Below, piece by piece: positions 1 through 6,413 of a stretch of DNA of 11,143 nucleotides (positions are counted from its first letter, which is position 1; each line of letters starts with the position of its first letter). The position numbers and the translations under genes were made by a program. Origin of the DNA: Acidobacteriota bacterium. Its GTDB lineage: Bacteria > Acidobacteriota > Thermoanaerobaculia > Thermoanaerobaculales > Sulfomarinibacteraceae. The stretch covers positions 1 to 11,143 of the forward strand of contig DAOWFV010000078.1 of NCBI GenBank assembly GCA_030637805.1. The letters are read 5' to 3'. The notes below the pieces were generated by a model. It worked only from the letters and a program-made list of their open reading frames with translations. It was not told the DNA's origin and did not search any database.

Positions 1-668
1 ATGCCGTAGCCGAGGATCATGATCGCCGAGGCGAGGATCTTGCCGAGGGCAGTATGGGGAGCGATGTCGCCGTAGCCCACGGTGGTCATGGTGACGATCG
101 CCCAGTAGATGGAGACGGGGATGCTGGTGAAGCCGTTGGCCTCGCCTTCGATGAGGTACATCAACGAGCCGACGATCAGGGTGCAGGTGAGGACGGCGCC
201 GAGGAAGACGATGATCTTGCGTGCGCTCGCGCGCAGGGCCGCCCGCAGCTCGGAGGCCTCGCCGACGAAGTGGGCGAGCTTGAGAACCCGGAAGACGCGT
301 AGCAGACGGAGGGCACGGATGACCAGCAAGGATTGGGCGCCGGGGATGAACAGGCTGAGGTAGGAGGGGAGAATCGCAAGGAGGTCGACAATGCCGAAGA
401 AGCTGCGCGCGTAGCGAACCGGTTTGCCGACGCAGAAAAGGCGCAGCACGTACTCGATGGTGAAGAGGATGGTGACTATCCACTCGAAGGTGCGCAGCCA
501 CGGGCCGTACCGGGCCTGGATCGCCGAGCTGCTCTCGAGCATCACGGCGACCACGCTGAGGATAATGACCACCATCAGGGAGACATCGAATGCCTTGCCG
601 GCGGGAGTGTCGGCCTCGAAGATGATCTCCTGCAGCTTCTGCTGAGTGGGTGATAGGTCGGGTGGCAT
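1..668 (-). CDS. Voltage-gated potassium channel (ion transport family), C-terminus cut by window edge
   Basis: This is a six-transmembrane cation channel subunit that should form a K+-selective tetramer in the inner membrane. The 222 visible residues run from ATG at 668 to the left edge. Hydrophobic S1 lies near residues 29-44, S2 near 62-79 and S3 near 90-107. The S4 voltage sensor has basic residues at every third position (R118, R121, R124, R127, K130). S5 is near 151-172, the pore helix near 183-193, and the selectivity filter TTVGYGD is at 195-201, followed by the start of S6. TVGYGD is the classic K+ filter. The end of S6 and any cytosolic C-terminal domain are missing, so a ligand-binding domain cannot be judged. 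No Shine-Dalgarno (SD) is visible before the ATG, but a TACAGT hexamer lies 9 nt upstream, so the message may be leaderless. K+ channel identity is near certain; physiological role unknown. Confidence 0.95.
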   Translation of the reverse strand, partial: MPPDLSPTQQKLQEIIFEADTPAGKAFDVSLMVVIILSVVAVMLESSSAIQARYGPWLRTFEWIVTILFTIEYVLRLFCVGKPVRYARSFFGIVDLLAILPSYLSLFIPGAQSLLVIRALRLLRVFRVLKLAHFVGEASELRAALRASARKIIVFLGAVLTCTLIVGSLMYLIEGEANGFTSIPVSIYWAIVTMTTVGYGDIAPHTALGKILASAIMILGYG

Positions 669-677
669 GATTGATCT

Positions 678-708
678 ACTGTACCGCGTCAGGTGGCTGC
701 GGCGCCAA
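678..708 (-). promoter_or_regulatory. Candidate promoter of the K+ channel gene (leaderless type)
   Basis: On the minus strand TTGGCG (703-708) and TACAGT (678-683) are separated by 19 nt and resemble sigma-70 -35 and -10 boxes. The -10-like hexamer ends 9 nt before the ATG at 668, which places the expected transcription start at or next to the start codon. The spacer is longer than ideal. This is pattern matching only. Confidence 0.4.
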
Positions 709-730
709 ACCGCTCCGGCAGCGAGTGCCG

Positions 731-1084
731 TAATTAGGAATTCGGAATTAGGAATTCGGAATTACCGACGCGGGGAAGCGACCAGGGTCATTGGTGTGTC
801 TTGCCCGCGTTTGGGCGCGCTGACCGGACGTCTCTAACAATGTTGGGAGCGTCGACGTTGCGGTGGCCTGAACTGTTAAGTCCCAACATTGTTTGGGGAT
901 CGCTGTTTCGTAGCTCCGGATTCGTGCTGCCAGTAGGTGACGCGAATTCCTGTCGTCGCGCTTCCCGAGAGGATGCCAGGCACCTCCGAGGCAGCGCGCC
1001 CAAGCGCGGGTGACGTGCCCCAAGATCCTTGGTCGCTTCCCCGCGCCGTCAATTCCTAATTCCTAATTCCTAATTCCGAATTTT
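731..1084. repeat. Repeat element A: 354-bp heptad-bounded inverted-repeat element
   Basis: This fills most of the 420-bp gap between the channel gene and the GMC gene. The ends are five degenerate 7-bp units each: GAATTAG/GAATTCG type at 731-765, and the inverse TAATTCC type at 1050-1084. The inverted arms extend inward: 732-821 pairs with 993-1082 (90 nt each) at about 80% identity by hand count, with a near-perfect block around GCGGGGAAGCGACCA and another around TTGGGCGCGCT. Inside lies a 13-bp perfect palindrome (836-848 with 881-893). Positions 894-992 are unique, GC-rich and without a convincing coding frame. The right end stops 4 nt short of the GMC gene's stop codon. The element resembles a MITE or a REP/STRR-type intergenic repeat. 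No transposase is present, and open frames crossing it look accidental. Confidence 0.8.
832..896. repeat. Palindromic core of element A (copy 1 of the shared core)
   Basis: AACAATGTTGGGA (836-848) and its perfect reverse complement (881-893) flank 32 nt containing the self-complementary CGTCGACG. The stretch 832-893 matches 9835-9896 at about 56 of 62 positions by hand count. It could form a 13-bp stem as DNA cruciform or RNA, or be a protein binding site. Confidence 0.75.
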
Positions 1085-1088
1085 CCGC

Positions 1089-2696
1089 CTACGCCGTTTT
1101 CGCCGGGATCCGCGAGCATATGTGTTCGGACAACGCGGTGATGGTCAGCGAGGGGTTGACCCCGAGGTTGGCGCCGATCATCGAGCCGTCCATGACGTAG
1201 AGGCCTTCGTGGCCAAAGACGCGGCCGGAGGAGTCCACGACGCCCTTGTCGGGCGATGAGGCGATGGCGCATCCGCCGAGGATGTGGGCGGTGGTGGAGG
1301 TGTCGAGCAGCACCTCGTTGAGGGTTGACTGCGGGATGCCGTCGAGGTCCTCGGCGACCTCCCGGGCCACCTGGTTGGCGATCGGGATGTAGGACGGGAT
1401 GCCGGGCTGGTCGGGGTCGGGGCGGGTGGTGAGCGAGCGGCTGAAGGGCCACAGGATCTGCCGCTTGCGCACCAGGCGGGTGTAGTTGTCGGCGGTCTGC
1501 ATCGCCATCACCACCACCCCGCTCTCGGCCTTGCCCCAGGGCTTGAGGACGCGCAGAAATTGAATCGGGTGGCGAATGATGTTGCCCAGCCAACGCAGCT
1601 GGCGAGGTATTCCGGGGCCGCCATCGGTGAGCAGGGTGCCGAGGAGGAGCATGGCGTCGGAGCCTTTTGGGAAGCGAACGCACTCGAAGTGGGTGACCTC
1701 GTCCATCTCGACCTTGGCGGCGATCGCGATGCCTTCCCAGAGGTCTTTCCGGCTCCTCGAGGTGATCCCGAGCAGGGCCTCGGAGTTGGTGCGGACGACG
1801 TTGCCAATCTGGTCGGAGATTTGGGGCAGGGAACCCTTTTCCTTGCACTCCATCAGCAGCGGAACGCTACCGAGGACGCCTGCTGCGAAAACTACCGAGC
1901 GTGCGGTCAGCGCGCCCTTTTTGGCGAAGAGGTGGGAGGTCGAGCGCCGCCAGTGGATTCGGTAGCCGCCGTCGGGGAGGGCCTCGACGAGCTCTACCCG
2001 GGTCTCGGGGACCACTTTCGCCCCGCGCTTTTCGGCCAGGTAGAGGTAGTTCTTGTCGAGGGTGTTCTTGGCGCCGGGACGGCACCCCACCATGCAGCCG
2101 GCGCAGAAGGTGCAGCCGGTTCGTTCGGGGCCTTCACCCCCGAAGTAGGGGTCGGGAACGGTGACGTCGGGCTCGCCGAAGTAGATGCCAACCGGGGTGT
2201 TGGTGAAGCTCGCCTCGCGCCCTCGTCGTGCCGCGGCGCGGCGCAGGGCCTCGTCGGCGGGCCCGAGCTTGGGGTTCTCGACCACGCCGAGCATGCGCCG
2301 GGCGGTGTCGTAGTGCTCGGGCATGACCTCGCGCCAGTCCTCGAGGCCGCGCCACTGCGGATCGTCCCAGATCGACTTCGGAGGCTCGAAGAGGGTGTTG
2401 GCGTAGACCAGGCTGCCGCCGCCGACACCAACCCCGTGGAGCACCAGGGCCTCGCGGAGGAGGTTGAGCGCGAAGATGCCGTGGCACCCGATCCCCGGCA
2501 ACCAGAACGACTTACGGATATTCCAATTGCTCTTCGGGAATTCGTCCGGACGCCACCGTTTGCCCTTTTCGAGCACGGTGACGGTGTAGCCCTTCTCGGA
2601 CAGGCGGAGGGCGGCCACTGATCCGCCGAAGCCCGAGCCCACTACCGCCACGTCGGAGTCGAAATCATTTGCGGGCCGTGCGGTCGATTCTGCCAT
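1089..2696 (-). CDS. GMC-family FAD oxidoreductase, cholesterol-oxidase-like
   Basis: This is a 535-residue FAD enzyme of the glucose-methanol-choline family, closest in appearance to actinobacterial ChoD-type cholesterol oxidases/3-hydroxysteroid dehydrogenases. The Rossmann motif GSGFGG is at residues 20-25, followed by VTVLEKG ending the second strand. The GMC glycine/serine-rich FAD segment GVGVGGGSLVYANTL is at 88-102. The C-terminal catalytic region has H471 in HILGG and the Asn-Pro pair N514-P515 after MDGSMIGANLG. A cysteine cluster CxxCxxCxxxC is at C195, C198, C201 and C205. There is no signal peptide. I chose ATG 2696 over an in-frame ATG at 2735 because GGCGGGGG lies just upstream of 2696 and a promoter-like pair sits between the two ATGs. 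Steroid substrate is inference from family resemblance; another secondary alcohol is possible. The gene appears monocistronic. Confidence 0.9.
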   Translation of the reverse strand: MAESTARPANDFDSDVAVVGSGFGGSVAALRLSEKGYTVTVLEKGKRWRPDEFPKSNWNIRKSFWLPGIGCHGIFALNLLREALVLHGVGVGGGSLVYANTLFEPPKSIWDDPQWRGLEDWREVMPEHYDTARRMLGVVENPKLGPADEALRRAAARRGREASFTNTPVGIYFGEPDVTVPDPYFGGEGPERTGCTFCAGCMVGCRPGAKNTLDKNYLYLAEKRGAKVVPETRVELVEALPDGGYRIHWRRSTSHLFAKKGALTARSVVFAAGVLGSVPLLMECKEKGSLPQISDQIGNVVRTNSEALLGITSRSRKDLWEGIAIAAKVEMDEVTHFECVRFPKGSDAMLLLGTLLTDGGPGIPRQLRWLGNIIRHPIQFLRVLKPWGKAESGVVVMAMQTADNYTRLVRKRQILWPFSRSLTTRPDPDQPGIPSYIPIANQVAREVAEDLDGIPQSTLNEVLLDTSTTAHILGGCAIASSPDKGVVDSSGRVFGHEGLYVMDGSMIGANLGVNPSLTITALSEHICSRIPAKTA

Positions 2697-2713
2697 CGAG
2701 TACCCCCGCCGCG

Positions 2714-2743
2714 AGTGTAGCGCGTTATGCCGCACTTCGGCAA
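2714..2743 (-). promoter_or_regulatory. Candidate sigma-70 promoter of the GMC oxidoreductase gene
   Basis: On the minus strand TTGCCG (2738-2743) and TACACT (2714-2719) are separated by 18 nt. Each matches the sigma-70 consensus at four or more of six positions. Transcription would start near 2707, giving a leader of about 10 nt with a G-rich ribosome site before ATG 2696. Confidence 0.45.
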
Positions 2744-2750
2744 ACCACGA

Positions 2751-2900
2751 GAATTAGGAATTCGGAATTCGGAATTTACGGCGCGGGGGAGCGATCAGGT
2801 GGCGAGGGACGCCGTGCCCGCGCTCGGCCGGTCTCATCAAGGAAACGACCGAAACTCAATACTATGAACTCAAAACTCAAAACTAAGAACTCATAACTCC
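2751..2900. repeat. Repeat element C: short variant with mixed heptads, no palindromic core
   Basis: This lies in the 257-bp divergent gap between the GMC and thioredoxin-like genes. The left end has four GAATTCG-type heptads (2751-2778) as in element A; the right end has seven AAACTCA-type heptads (2852-2900) as in element B. The middle contains GGCGCGGGGGAGCGATCAGG and GCCCGCGCTCGGCCGG, recognisably the GC-rich flank of A and B. The AATGTTGG core is absent, so C looks like a deletion derivative or a recombinant between the two heptad subtypes. Confidence 0.7.
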
Positions 2901-2940
2901 TGCTTGTGTCCCGAGTCACCTCGATCGCCTCCGGCGAGGG

Positions 2941-2946
2941 TATACT
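2941..2946 (+). promoter_or_regulatory. Candidate -10 box (TATACT) for the thioredoxin-like/M23/GHMP operon
   Basis: TATACT ends 7 nt before ATG 2954, the distance expected of a leaderless transcript. No good -35 box is visible at 16-19 nt upstream and no SD is seen before this ATG. Confidence 0.4.
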
Positions 2947-2953
2947 CCGACGC

Positions 2954-3409
2954 ATGAGACGGTTGGTGTGTGCGCTTGGTGCGCTAGCGGTAGTTGCTGC
3001 AATGGCTGTGCCGGCTCTTGCCGCGGGACCTTCGCTGGTGGACGGCGTCTCCGGGGTGCCGATCGACTGGGCAGACTGGGTCGGCAAGCGGGGACCGGCG
3101 GCGGTGTTGATGTGGGCATCATGGGCGCCGAGGGCCGAATCTGTGATCGACAGCCACGATGAAATCGCGGATGCGTGCCGGGAGGCAGGCCTCGAGCTGA
3201 TCGTCCTGGACGTTCAGGAGTCGATCGAGGACGGCAAGGCCGCCCTCGGTCCGAAGGGCGTTCCCTGGTTCCATGACCGCCACGGCGCGCTGCTCAAGCA
3301 GTACCGCGTGATTCGGGTGCCGTCCCTGGTGATCGTTTCGGCCGAGGGGGAGCCCCTGGTGCGCATGGATCCCACCGCCGCGGCGGTGCGCAGCTGGAGG
3401 AGCCGTTGA
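2954..3409 (+). CDS. Secreted thioredoxin-fold (TlpA-like) protein lacking the CxxC active site
   Basis: The product has 151 residues and a clear Sec signal peptide: MRR, then a hydrophobic stretch, with cleavage likely after VPALA near residue 23. The mature part has the TlpA/AhpC-type thioredoxin layout: strand AAVLMWASW (50-57), the position of the redox motif, a second strand LELIVLDV, and the cis-proline region RVIRVPSLVIV. Where TlpA proteins have WASWCPPC, this protein has WASWAPRA (A58 and A61), so both catalytic cysteines are missing and disulfide exchange by this motif is not possible. A structural or peptide/haem-binding role is possible but unproven. An in-frame upstream ATG at 2906 is rejected because the signal peptide begins at 2954. 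The TGA at 3407-3409 overlaps the next gene's TTG start, so translation is probably coupled to the M23 gene. Confidence 0.75.
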   Translation: MRRLVCALGALAVVAAMAVPALAAGPSLVDGVSGVPIDWADWVGKRGPAAVLMWASWAPRAESVIDSHDEIADACREAGLELIVLDVQESIEDGKAALGPKGVPWFHDRHGALLKQYRVIRVPSLVIVSAEGEPLVRMDPTAAAVRSWRSR

Positions 3410-4668
3410 CGCATCGGCGGCCGGTACCCCCCGGAGGTACGGGGAACCGGACGTGGACCTCCCGGTGGGTGTTCATGGCGATCGCCCTTGTGCTCGCCGG
3501 TGTCAGCGGATGCGGCGGAGGCCCGTCCGATGCGGCGTTGGTGGAGCGCGTGACGGTGACGCCCGTTGCCGCCTTTCATCCCCCGGTCAGGACCCTGGTC
3601 AGCTCGGGCGACACCATCGAGAGCGTCAGCCGGAGACTGGCGGGGAACGACTGGACGCGGTGGCGCGACGCCCTGGTCGACGAGATCGACCCGAAGCGGC
3701 TGATGCCGGGGACCGAGTTCCACGGGGTGCTTTCGCCCTCTGGAAAGCTGGAGAGCCTGAACATCGTGATTGACCGGCGCAACGAGGTGCGGTTCAGGGC
3801 GGAGGAAGAGACCATCGTCGTCAGCCGCATCGAGCGCCCGGTGGAGAGCGAGGTTCTCAGGCTGGAAGGGGTGGTGGAGTCCTCCCTCTTCGGGGCGGTG
3901 GAGGCCGCTGGGGGGGATCCCGAGCTCGCGGTTCGCATGGCGCAGATCTACCAGTGGGACATCGACTTCCTGCGCGACCTGCGGAAGGGCGATCGCTTCG
4001 TGGTGGTGGTCGACCGGCAGACGATCGAGGGGGAGTTCTACCGCTGGGGCGCAATCTTCGCGTCCCGCTTCGTCAACCGGGACCGCAGCCTGGATGCACT
4101 GGTCTACCCCGACGACGACGGGCGGCTGGGCTACTACGACCTCGAGGGACACCCCCTGCGCAAGCAGTTCCTGCGCTCGCCGCTGAAGTTCAGCCGCATC
4201 ACCTCGCGCTTCAGCATGAGCCGCTTCCATCCGGTGCTCAAGCGACGGATGCCCCACTACGGCGTGGACTACGGAGCGCCGGTGGGGACGCCGGCGCTCT
4301 GCACCGCCGACGGCACGGTCACCCTCGCCGGCCGCAACGGCGGTGCGGGCAACATGGTGCGGGTCCGCCACGCCAACGGCTATGAAACGAACTACCTTCA
4401 CCTCAGCCGCTTTGGAAAGGGCATCCGCCGCGGCGCGCGGGTGGCACAGGGGCAGGTCGTGGGCTACGTCGGCTCGACGGGACTGTCCACCGGACCCCAC
4501 CTCGACTACCGCGTCAAGCACAACGGCAGCTGGATCAACCCGCTGTCGATCTCGTCGCCTCCGGTGAAACCCCTCCAGGAGGACAGGCTCCAGCGTTTTC
4601 TGGCGCACGCTTTGGCCGTTCTCTCCCTGCTCGAGGGCGAAACGCCCCCGGTGGGCGCTCGGTGTTGA
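3406..4668 (+). CDS. M23-family metallopeptidase lipoprotein (OapA/Csd3/MepM-like)
   Basis: The product has 420 residues and is a probable peptidoglycan endopeptidase anchored as a lipoprotein. The start is TTG at 3406, inside a TTGA overlap with the previous stop and 3 nt after GGAGGAG. Later starts (GTG 3466, ATG 3475) would remove every positive charge from the signal peptide, so TTG is preferred. The lipobox VSGC puts the lipidated cysteine at C36. Residues about 60-250 resemble the OapA/Csd3 N-terminal domains (SSGDTIESVSRRL is LysM-like). The M23 domain is about 255-380: H284 and D288 in HYGVDY, H332 in NYLHLS, and H365 in GPHLDYRV. The third zinc ligand, normally the second His of HxH, is D367. 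Such HLD variants occur in some M23 proteins as I recall, but activity is uncertain. The operon context suggests envelope remodelling. Confidence 0.9.
   Translation: MTHRRPVPPGGTGNRTWTSRWVFMAIALVLAGVSGCGGGPSDAALVERVTVTPVAAFHPPVRTLVSSGDTIESVSRRLAGNDWTRWRDALVDEIDPKRLMPGTEFHGVLSPSGKLESLNIVIDRRNEVRFRAEEETIVVSRIERPVESEVLRLEGVVESSLFGAVEAAGGDPELAVRMAQIYQWDIDFLRDLRKGDRFVVVVDRQTIEGEFYRWGAIFASRFVNRDRSLDALVYPDDDGRLGYYDLEGHPLRKQFLRSPLKFSRITSRFSMSRFHPVLKRRMPHYGVDYGAPVGTPALCTADGTVTLAGRNGGAGNMVRVRHANGYETNYLHLSRFGKGIRRGARVAQGQVVGYVGSTGLSTGPHLDYRVKHNGSWINPLSISSPPVKPLQEDRLQRFLAHALAVLSLLEGETPPVGARC
3421..3450 (+). other. Hairpin early in the M23 coding region
   Basis: CCGGTACCCC (3421-3430) pairs with GGGGAACCGG (3441-3450) with one mismatch and a 10-nt loop containing GGAGG. 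It begins 13 nt after the TTG start codon, close enough to affect ribosome access. It could equally be chance in GC-rich Pro/Gly codons. Confidence 0.35.
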
Positions 4669-5702
4669 CGAAGGGCTCCGCGGTGCGGGTGGAGGCACCC
4701 TGCCGCGCCGACCTGGCCGGCGGTACCCTCGACATCTGGCCTCTGGGTCTGCTCCACGCGGGCGCCCTGACGGTCAACGCGGCCGTACCCGTGACGGTGC
4801 GGATGGAGGTGGATCTCGAGGGGCCGGAGGGCGAGGTGTGGCACGCGGTGGGGGAGGGCGAGTGGCGGAGATTGAGCACGGCGGACGCCGCCACCGATCT
4901 CAGCGCCGCGGTCGGTTTTGGGCTGCGGCCCGCCGGCGGCGCCCGGGTCCGCGTGCTCTCCCAGGCGCCGGTGGGCTCGGGCCTCGGCGGCTCGTCGGCC
5001 TACGCGGTTGCCCTGGCGCGCGGGATTCTCGCCGCCAGCGGCGAAGAGATGGAGGAGACACGGCTGGTGGCCGTGCTGCGGGATCTCGAAGCGACGGTCC
5101 TGTCCACGCCGACCGGCGTCCAGGACCACTGGGCCGCGGTCAGGGGTGGCGCGCTCGCCCTCCACATGGAGCCCGGGACGCCGAGGGTCGAGAGGCTGGT
5201 CGTGGATCCCGACTGGCTCGGCGAAAGGATGACGGTCTTCTTCACCGGGATCACGCACCACTCTGGGATGGTGAACTGGCAGGTGATCCGGCGCCGCCTC
5301 GAGGGGGACGGCCGGACGGCGGTTGCGCTCGACGGCATTGCCGCGGCAGCGGCAAGTTGTAGGACCGCCCTCCTGGAGGCGGACGAGGGGGGGGTGGCGG
5401 GCGCTGTGGGGGCGGAGTGGGCGGCTCGGAAGCGCCTCGCCCCGGAGGTCTGTCCGTCCGAGCTGGAAGACCTCGAACTGGTGGCGCTTAACGCCGGGGC
5501 GCTGGCGGTGAAGGCCTGCGGCGCCGGCGGCGGCGGCAGCCTGCTCCTCTGGCATCCGCCCAGGGAGCAAGAGAGCCTGGCGGCGGCCTTACAGGCGGCC
5601 GCCCCCGCCGGACGAGTCCTCGCCACCGGGATTGCAACCGAGGGCTGCAAGGTCTTCCTGGCTGGAGACTCCGATGCCTCCGGAAAAGCGGGTGGCCAGT
5701 AG
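4662..5702 (+). CDS. GHMP-family sugar kinase
   Basis: This is a 346-residue kinase of the galactokinase-homoserine kinase-mevalonate kinase-phosphomevalonate kinase superfamily. Motif 1 is CRADLAGGTLDIWPL (14-28). The ATP-binding motif 2 is APVGSGLGGSSA (102-113). TGVQDHWAAVRGG (151-163) matches the QDQ-type region of heptose/fucose kinases. Motif 3 is KACGAGGGGSLL (284-295). The pattern is closest to the D-glycero-D-manno-heptose 7-phosphate kinase/fucokinase branch, not IspE, but the substrate cannot be assigned. The start is GTG 4662 or TTG 4665; both overlap the M23 stop at 4666-4668, so the gene is translationally coupled and is third in the operon. A surface-sugar role would fit an envelope operon (inference). 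The gene is followed by a strong terminator at 5813-5840. Confidence 0.9.
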   Translation: MLTKGSAVRVEAPCRADLAGGTLDIWPLGLLHAGALTVNAAVPVTVRMEVDLEGPEGEVWHAVGEGEWRRLSTADAATDLSAAVGFGLRPAGGARVRVLSQAPVGSGLGGSSAYAVALARGILAASGEEMEETRLVAVLRDLEATVLSTPTGVQDHWAAVRGGALALHMEPGTPRVERLVVDPDWLGERMTVFFTGITHHSGMVNWQVIRRRLEGDGRTAVALDGIAAAAASCRTALLEADEGGVAGAVGAEWAARKRLAPEVCPSELEDLELVALNAGALAVKACGAGGGGSLLLWHPPREQESLAAALQAAAPAGRVLATGIATEGCKVFLAGDSDASGKAGGQ

Positions 5703-5750
5703 TCGGTCAAACCGCGAGACCGAAACGACCTCAGAATTTTTGTGCCTCGA

Positions 5751-5777
5751 CTTGGCGTTCTTAGCGTCTTTGCGGTT
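5751..5777 (+). repeat. Degenerate 9-bp tandem repeat (three units)
   Basis: CTTGGCGTT, CTTAGCGTC and TTTGCGGTT follow one another between the convergent GHMP kinase and BON-LysM genes. Similar 'cttggcgtc' runs are, from memory, common intergenic debris in several uncultured phyla. No function is apparent. Confidence 0.45.
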
Positions 5778-5812
5778 TCAACGCCGTACCTTGTTACTCG
5801 ACTGAATGACAG

Positions 5813-5840
5813 AAAAGGTAGGGGTTGGACCCTACCTTTT
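5813..5840. terminator. Bidirectional rho-independent terminator
   Basis: AAAAGGTAGGG (5813-5823) is perfectly complementary to CCCTACCTTTT (5830-5840) around a 6-nt loop. It forms an 11-bp stem with A-tract and T-tract ends, so it can act in both directions. It lies in the 164-bp gap between the convergent GHMP kinase (stop 5702) and BON-LysM gene (stop 5867), exactly where a shared terminator is expected. Confidence 0.85.
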
Positions 5841-5866
5841 CGATCTCGTTCTCCGTGTCCGGGAAT

Positions 5867-6298
5867 TTACTCTGGGATGCGGAGCTTCTGCCCGGGCTTG
5901 ATGAGGTCCGGGTTGTCGAGGATGTCGCGGTTGGCCTCGAAGATCTTCATGTACTGACCCGCCTGGCCGTAATACTGCTGGGAAATGGCGCCCAGAGTGT
6001 CGCCGGATACCACCTCGTAGAAGCGCTCGGCGGGGATCGGCTTGGGTTCCGGCGAGGGCTCAGGCGCCTTGGCGACCTCGATAGCGTTGACGATGTTGTC
6101 CGTCTTCACCGCCTGGTCGAACTTCTGCATCGCGAGGTTTGCCGCCTCGCGGCTCTCCGCCTCCCCCTTGAGGGTTACGACCTTGCCGCGGACCTCGGCG
6201 TTGAGACCTTTGATCCCGGGAGTCGTGGCGCCCACCGTGTCGATCGCTTCCTGGACCTTGTCCTCGAAGCTCTTGCCGAACATGTCCATGATTCCCAT
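5867..6298 (-). CDS. BON-LysM domain protein, Kbp/YgaU-like
   Basis: The product has 143 residues and the same two-domain layout and length as E. coli Kbp (YgaU, 149 residues), a K+-binding protein. A BON domain spans about residues 12-75 (GIKGLNAEVRGKVVTLKGEA). A Pro/Glu-rich linker is at 77-90 (PEPSPEPKP). A C-terminal LysM domain is at 92-143 (FYEVVSGDTLGAISQQYYG, ending IKPGQKLRIPE). There is no signal peptide, as in Kbp. ATG 6298 is chosen because AAAAGGAG (6308-6315) is placed 9 nt upstream; an in-frame ATG at 6400 would read through this site and the promoter region. It may bind peptidoglycan fragments or K+; the K+ role is by analogy only. It is divergent from the ATPase pseudogene and shares a terminator with the GHMP kinase. 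Confidence 0.92.
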   Translation of the reverse strand: MGIMDMFGKSFEDKVQEAIDTVGATTPGIKGLNAEVRGKVVTLKGEAESREAANLAMQKFDQAVKTDNIVNAIEVAKAPEPSPEPKPIPAERFYEVVSGDTLGAISQQYYGQAGQYMKIFEANRDILDNPDLIKPGQKLRIPE

Positions 6299-6338
6299 TA
6301 TTTTGTGCTCCTTTTCTGGCTCCAGTTTTGGAGGCAAC

Positions 6339-6344
6339 ACTATA
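6339..6344 (-). promoter_or_regulatory. Candidate -10 box (TATAGT) for the BON-LysM gene
   Basis: TATAGT on the minus strand would start transcription near 6331, leaving a leader of about 33 nt that contains the strong SD AAAAGGAG. No clear -35 box was found. Confidence 0.4.
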
Positions 6345-6372
6345 GCAGGCCGGGGCCGCTCGTGCGCGGGGT

Positions 6373-6378
6373 TATACT
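6373..6378 (+). promoter_or_regulatory. Candidate -10 box (TATACT) for the ATPase remnant
   Basis: TATACT lies 35 nt upstream of ATG 6414, which also has GGGGGAG just before it. The box is the same hexamer as at 2941. The start signals of this broken gene therefore still look intact. Confidence 0.35.
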
Positions 6379-6413
6379 CGCCTGCCGGTCTTTCAGGCAC
6401 AACGGGGGAGCAA

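Noticed and set aside
748..1023. Open frames on both strands inside element A
   Set aside because: They run through inverted repeat arms, have no ribosome site or recognisable domain, and the element is better explained as non-coding.
1560..2621. 353-codon plus-strand open frame opposite the GMC gene
   Set aside because: It is a shadow of the GMC coding sequence; the translation is Gly/Ala/Glu-rich with no domain, and no start signals were seen.
2852..2900. Heptad runs as a CRISPR array
   Set aside because: Units are 7 bp and contiguous with no spacers of CRISPR length; no cas genes are present.
3214..4698. 494-codon open frame on the minus strand opposite the M23 gene
   Set aside because: It is antisense to a gene with clear M23 motifs, has a low-complexity Arg/His/Pro/Ala composition, and crosses three real genes. 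Long antisense frames are common at high GC.
4506..5570. 354-codon minus-strand open frame opposite the GHMP kinase
   Set aside because: It is antisense to intact kinase motifs, has a His/Arg/Pro-rich composition and overlaps the end of the M23 gene.
1..6298. A K+ system joining the channel gene and the Kbp-like gene
   Set aside because: They are more than 5 kb apart with five unrelated genes between; nothing in the sequence links them.
6299..6400. N-terminal extension of the BON-LysM protein to an ATG at 6400
   Set aside because: The extra 34 residues cover the SD and the -10-like box. The family length and the AAAAGGAG site fit ATG 6298.
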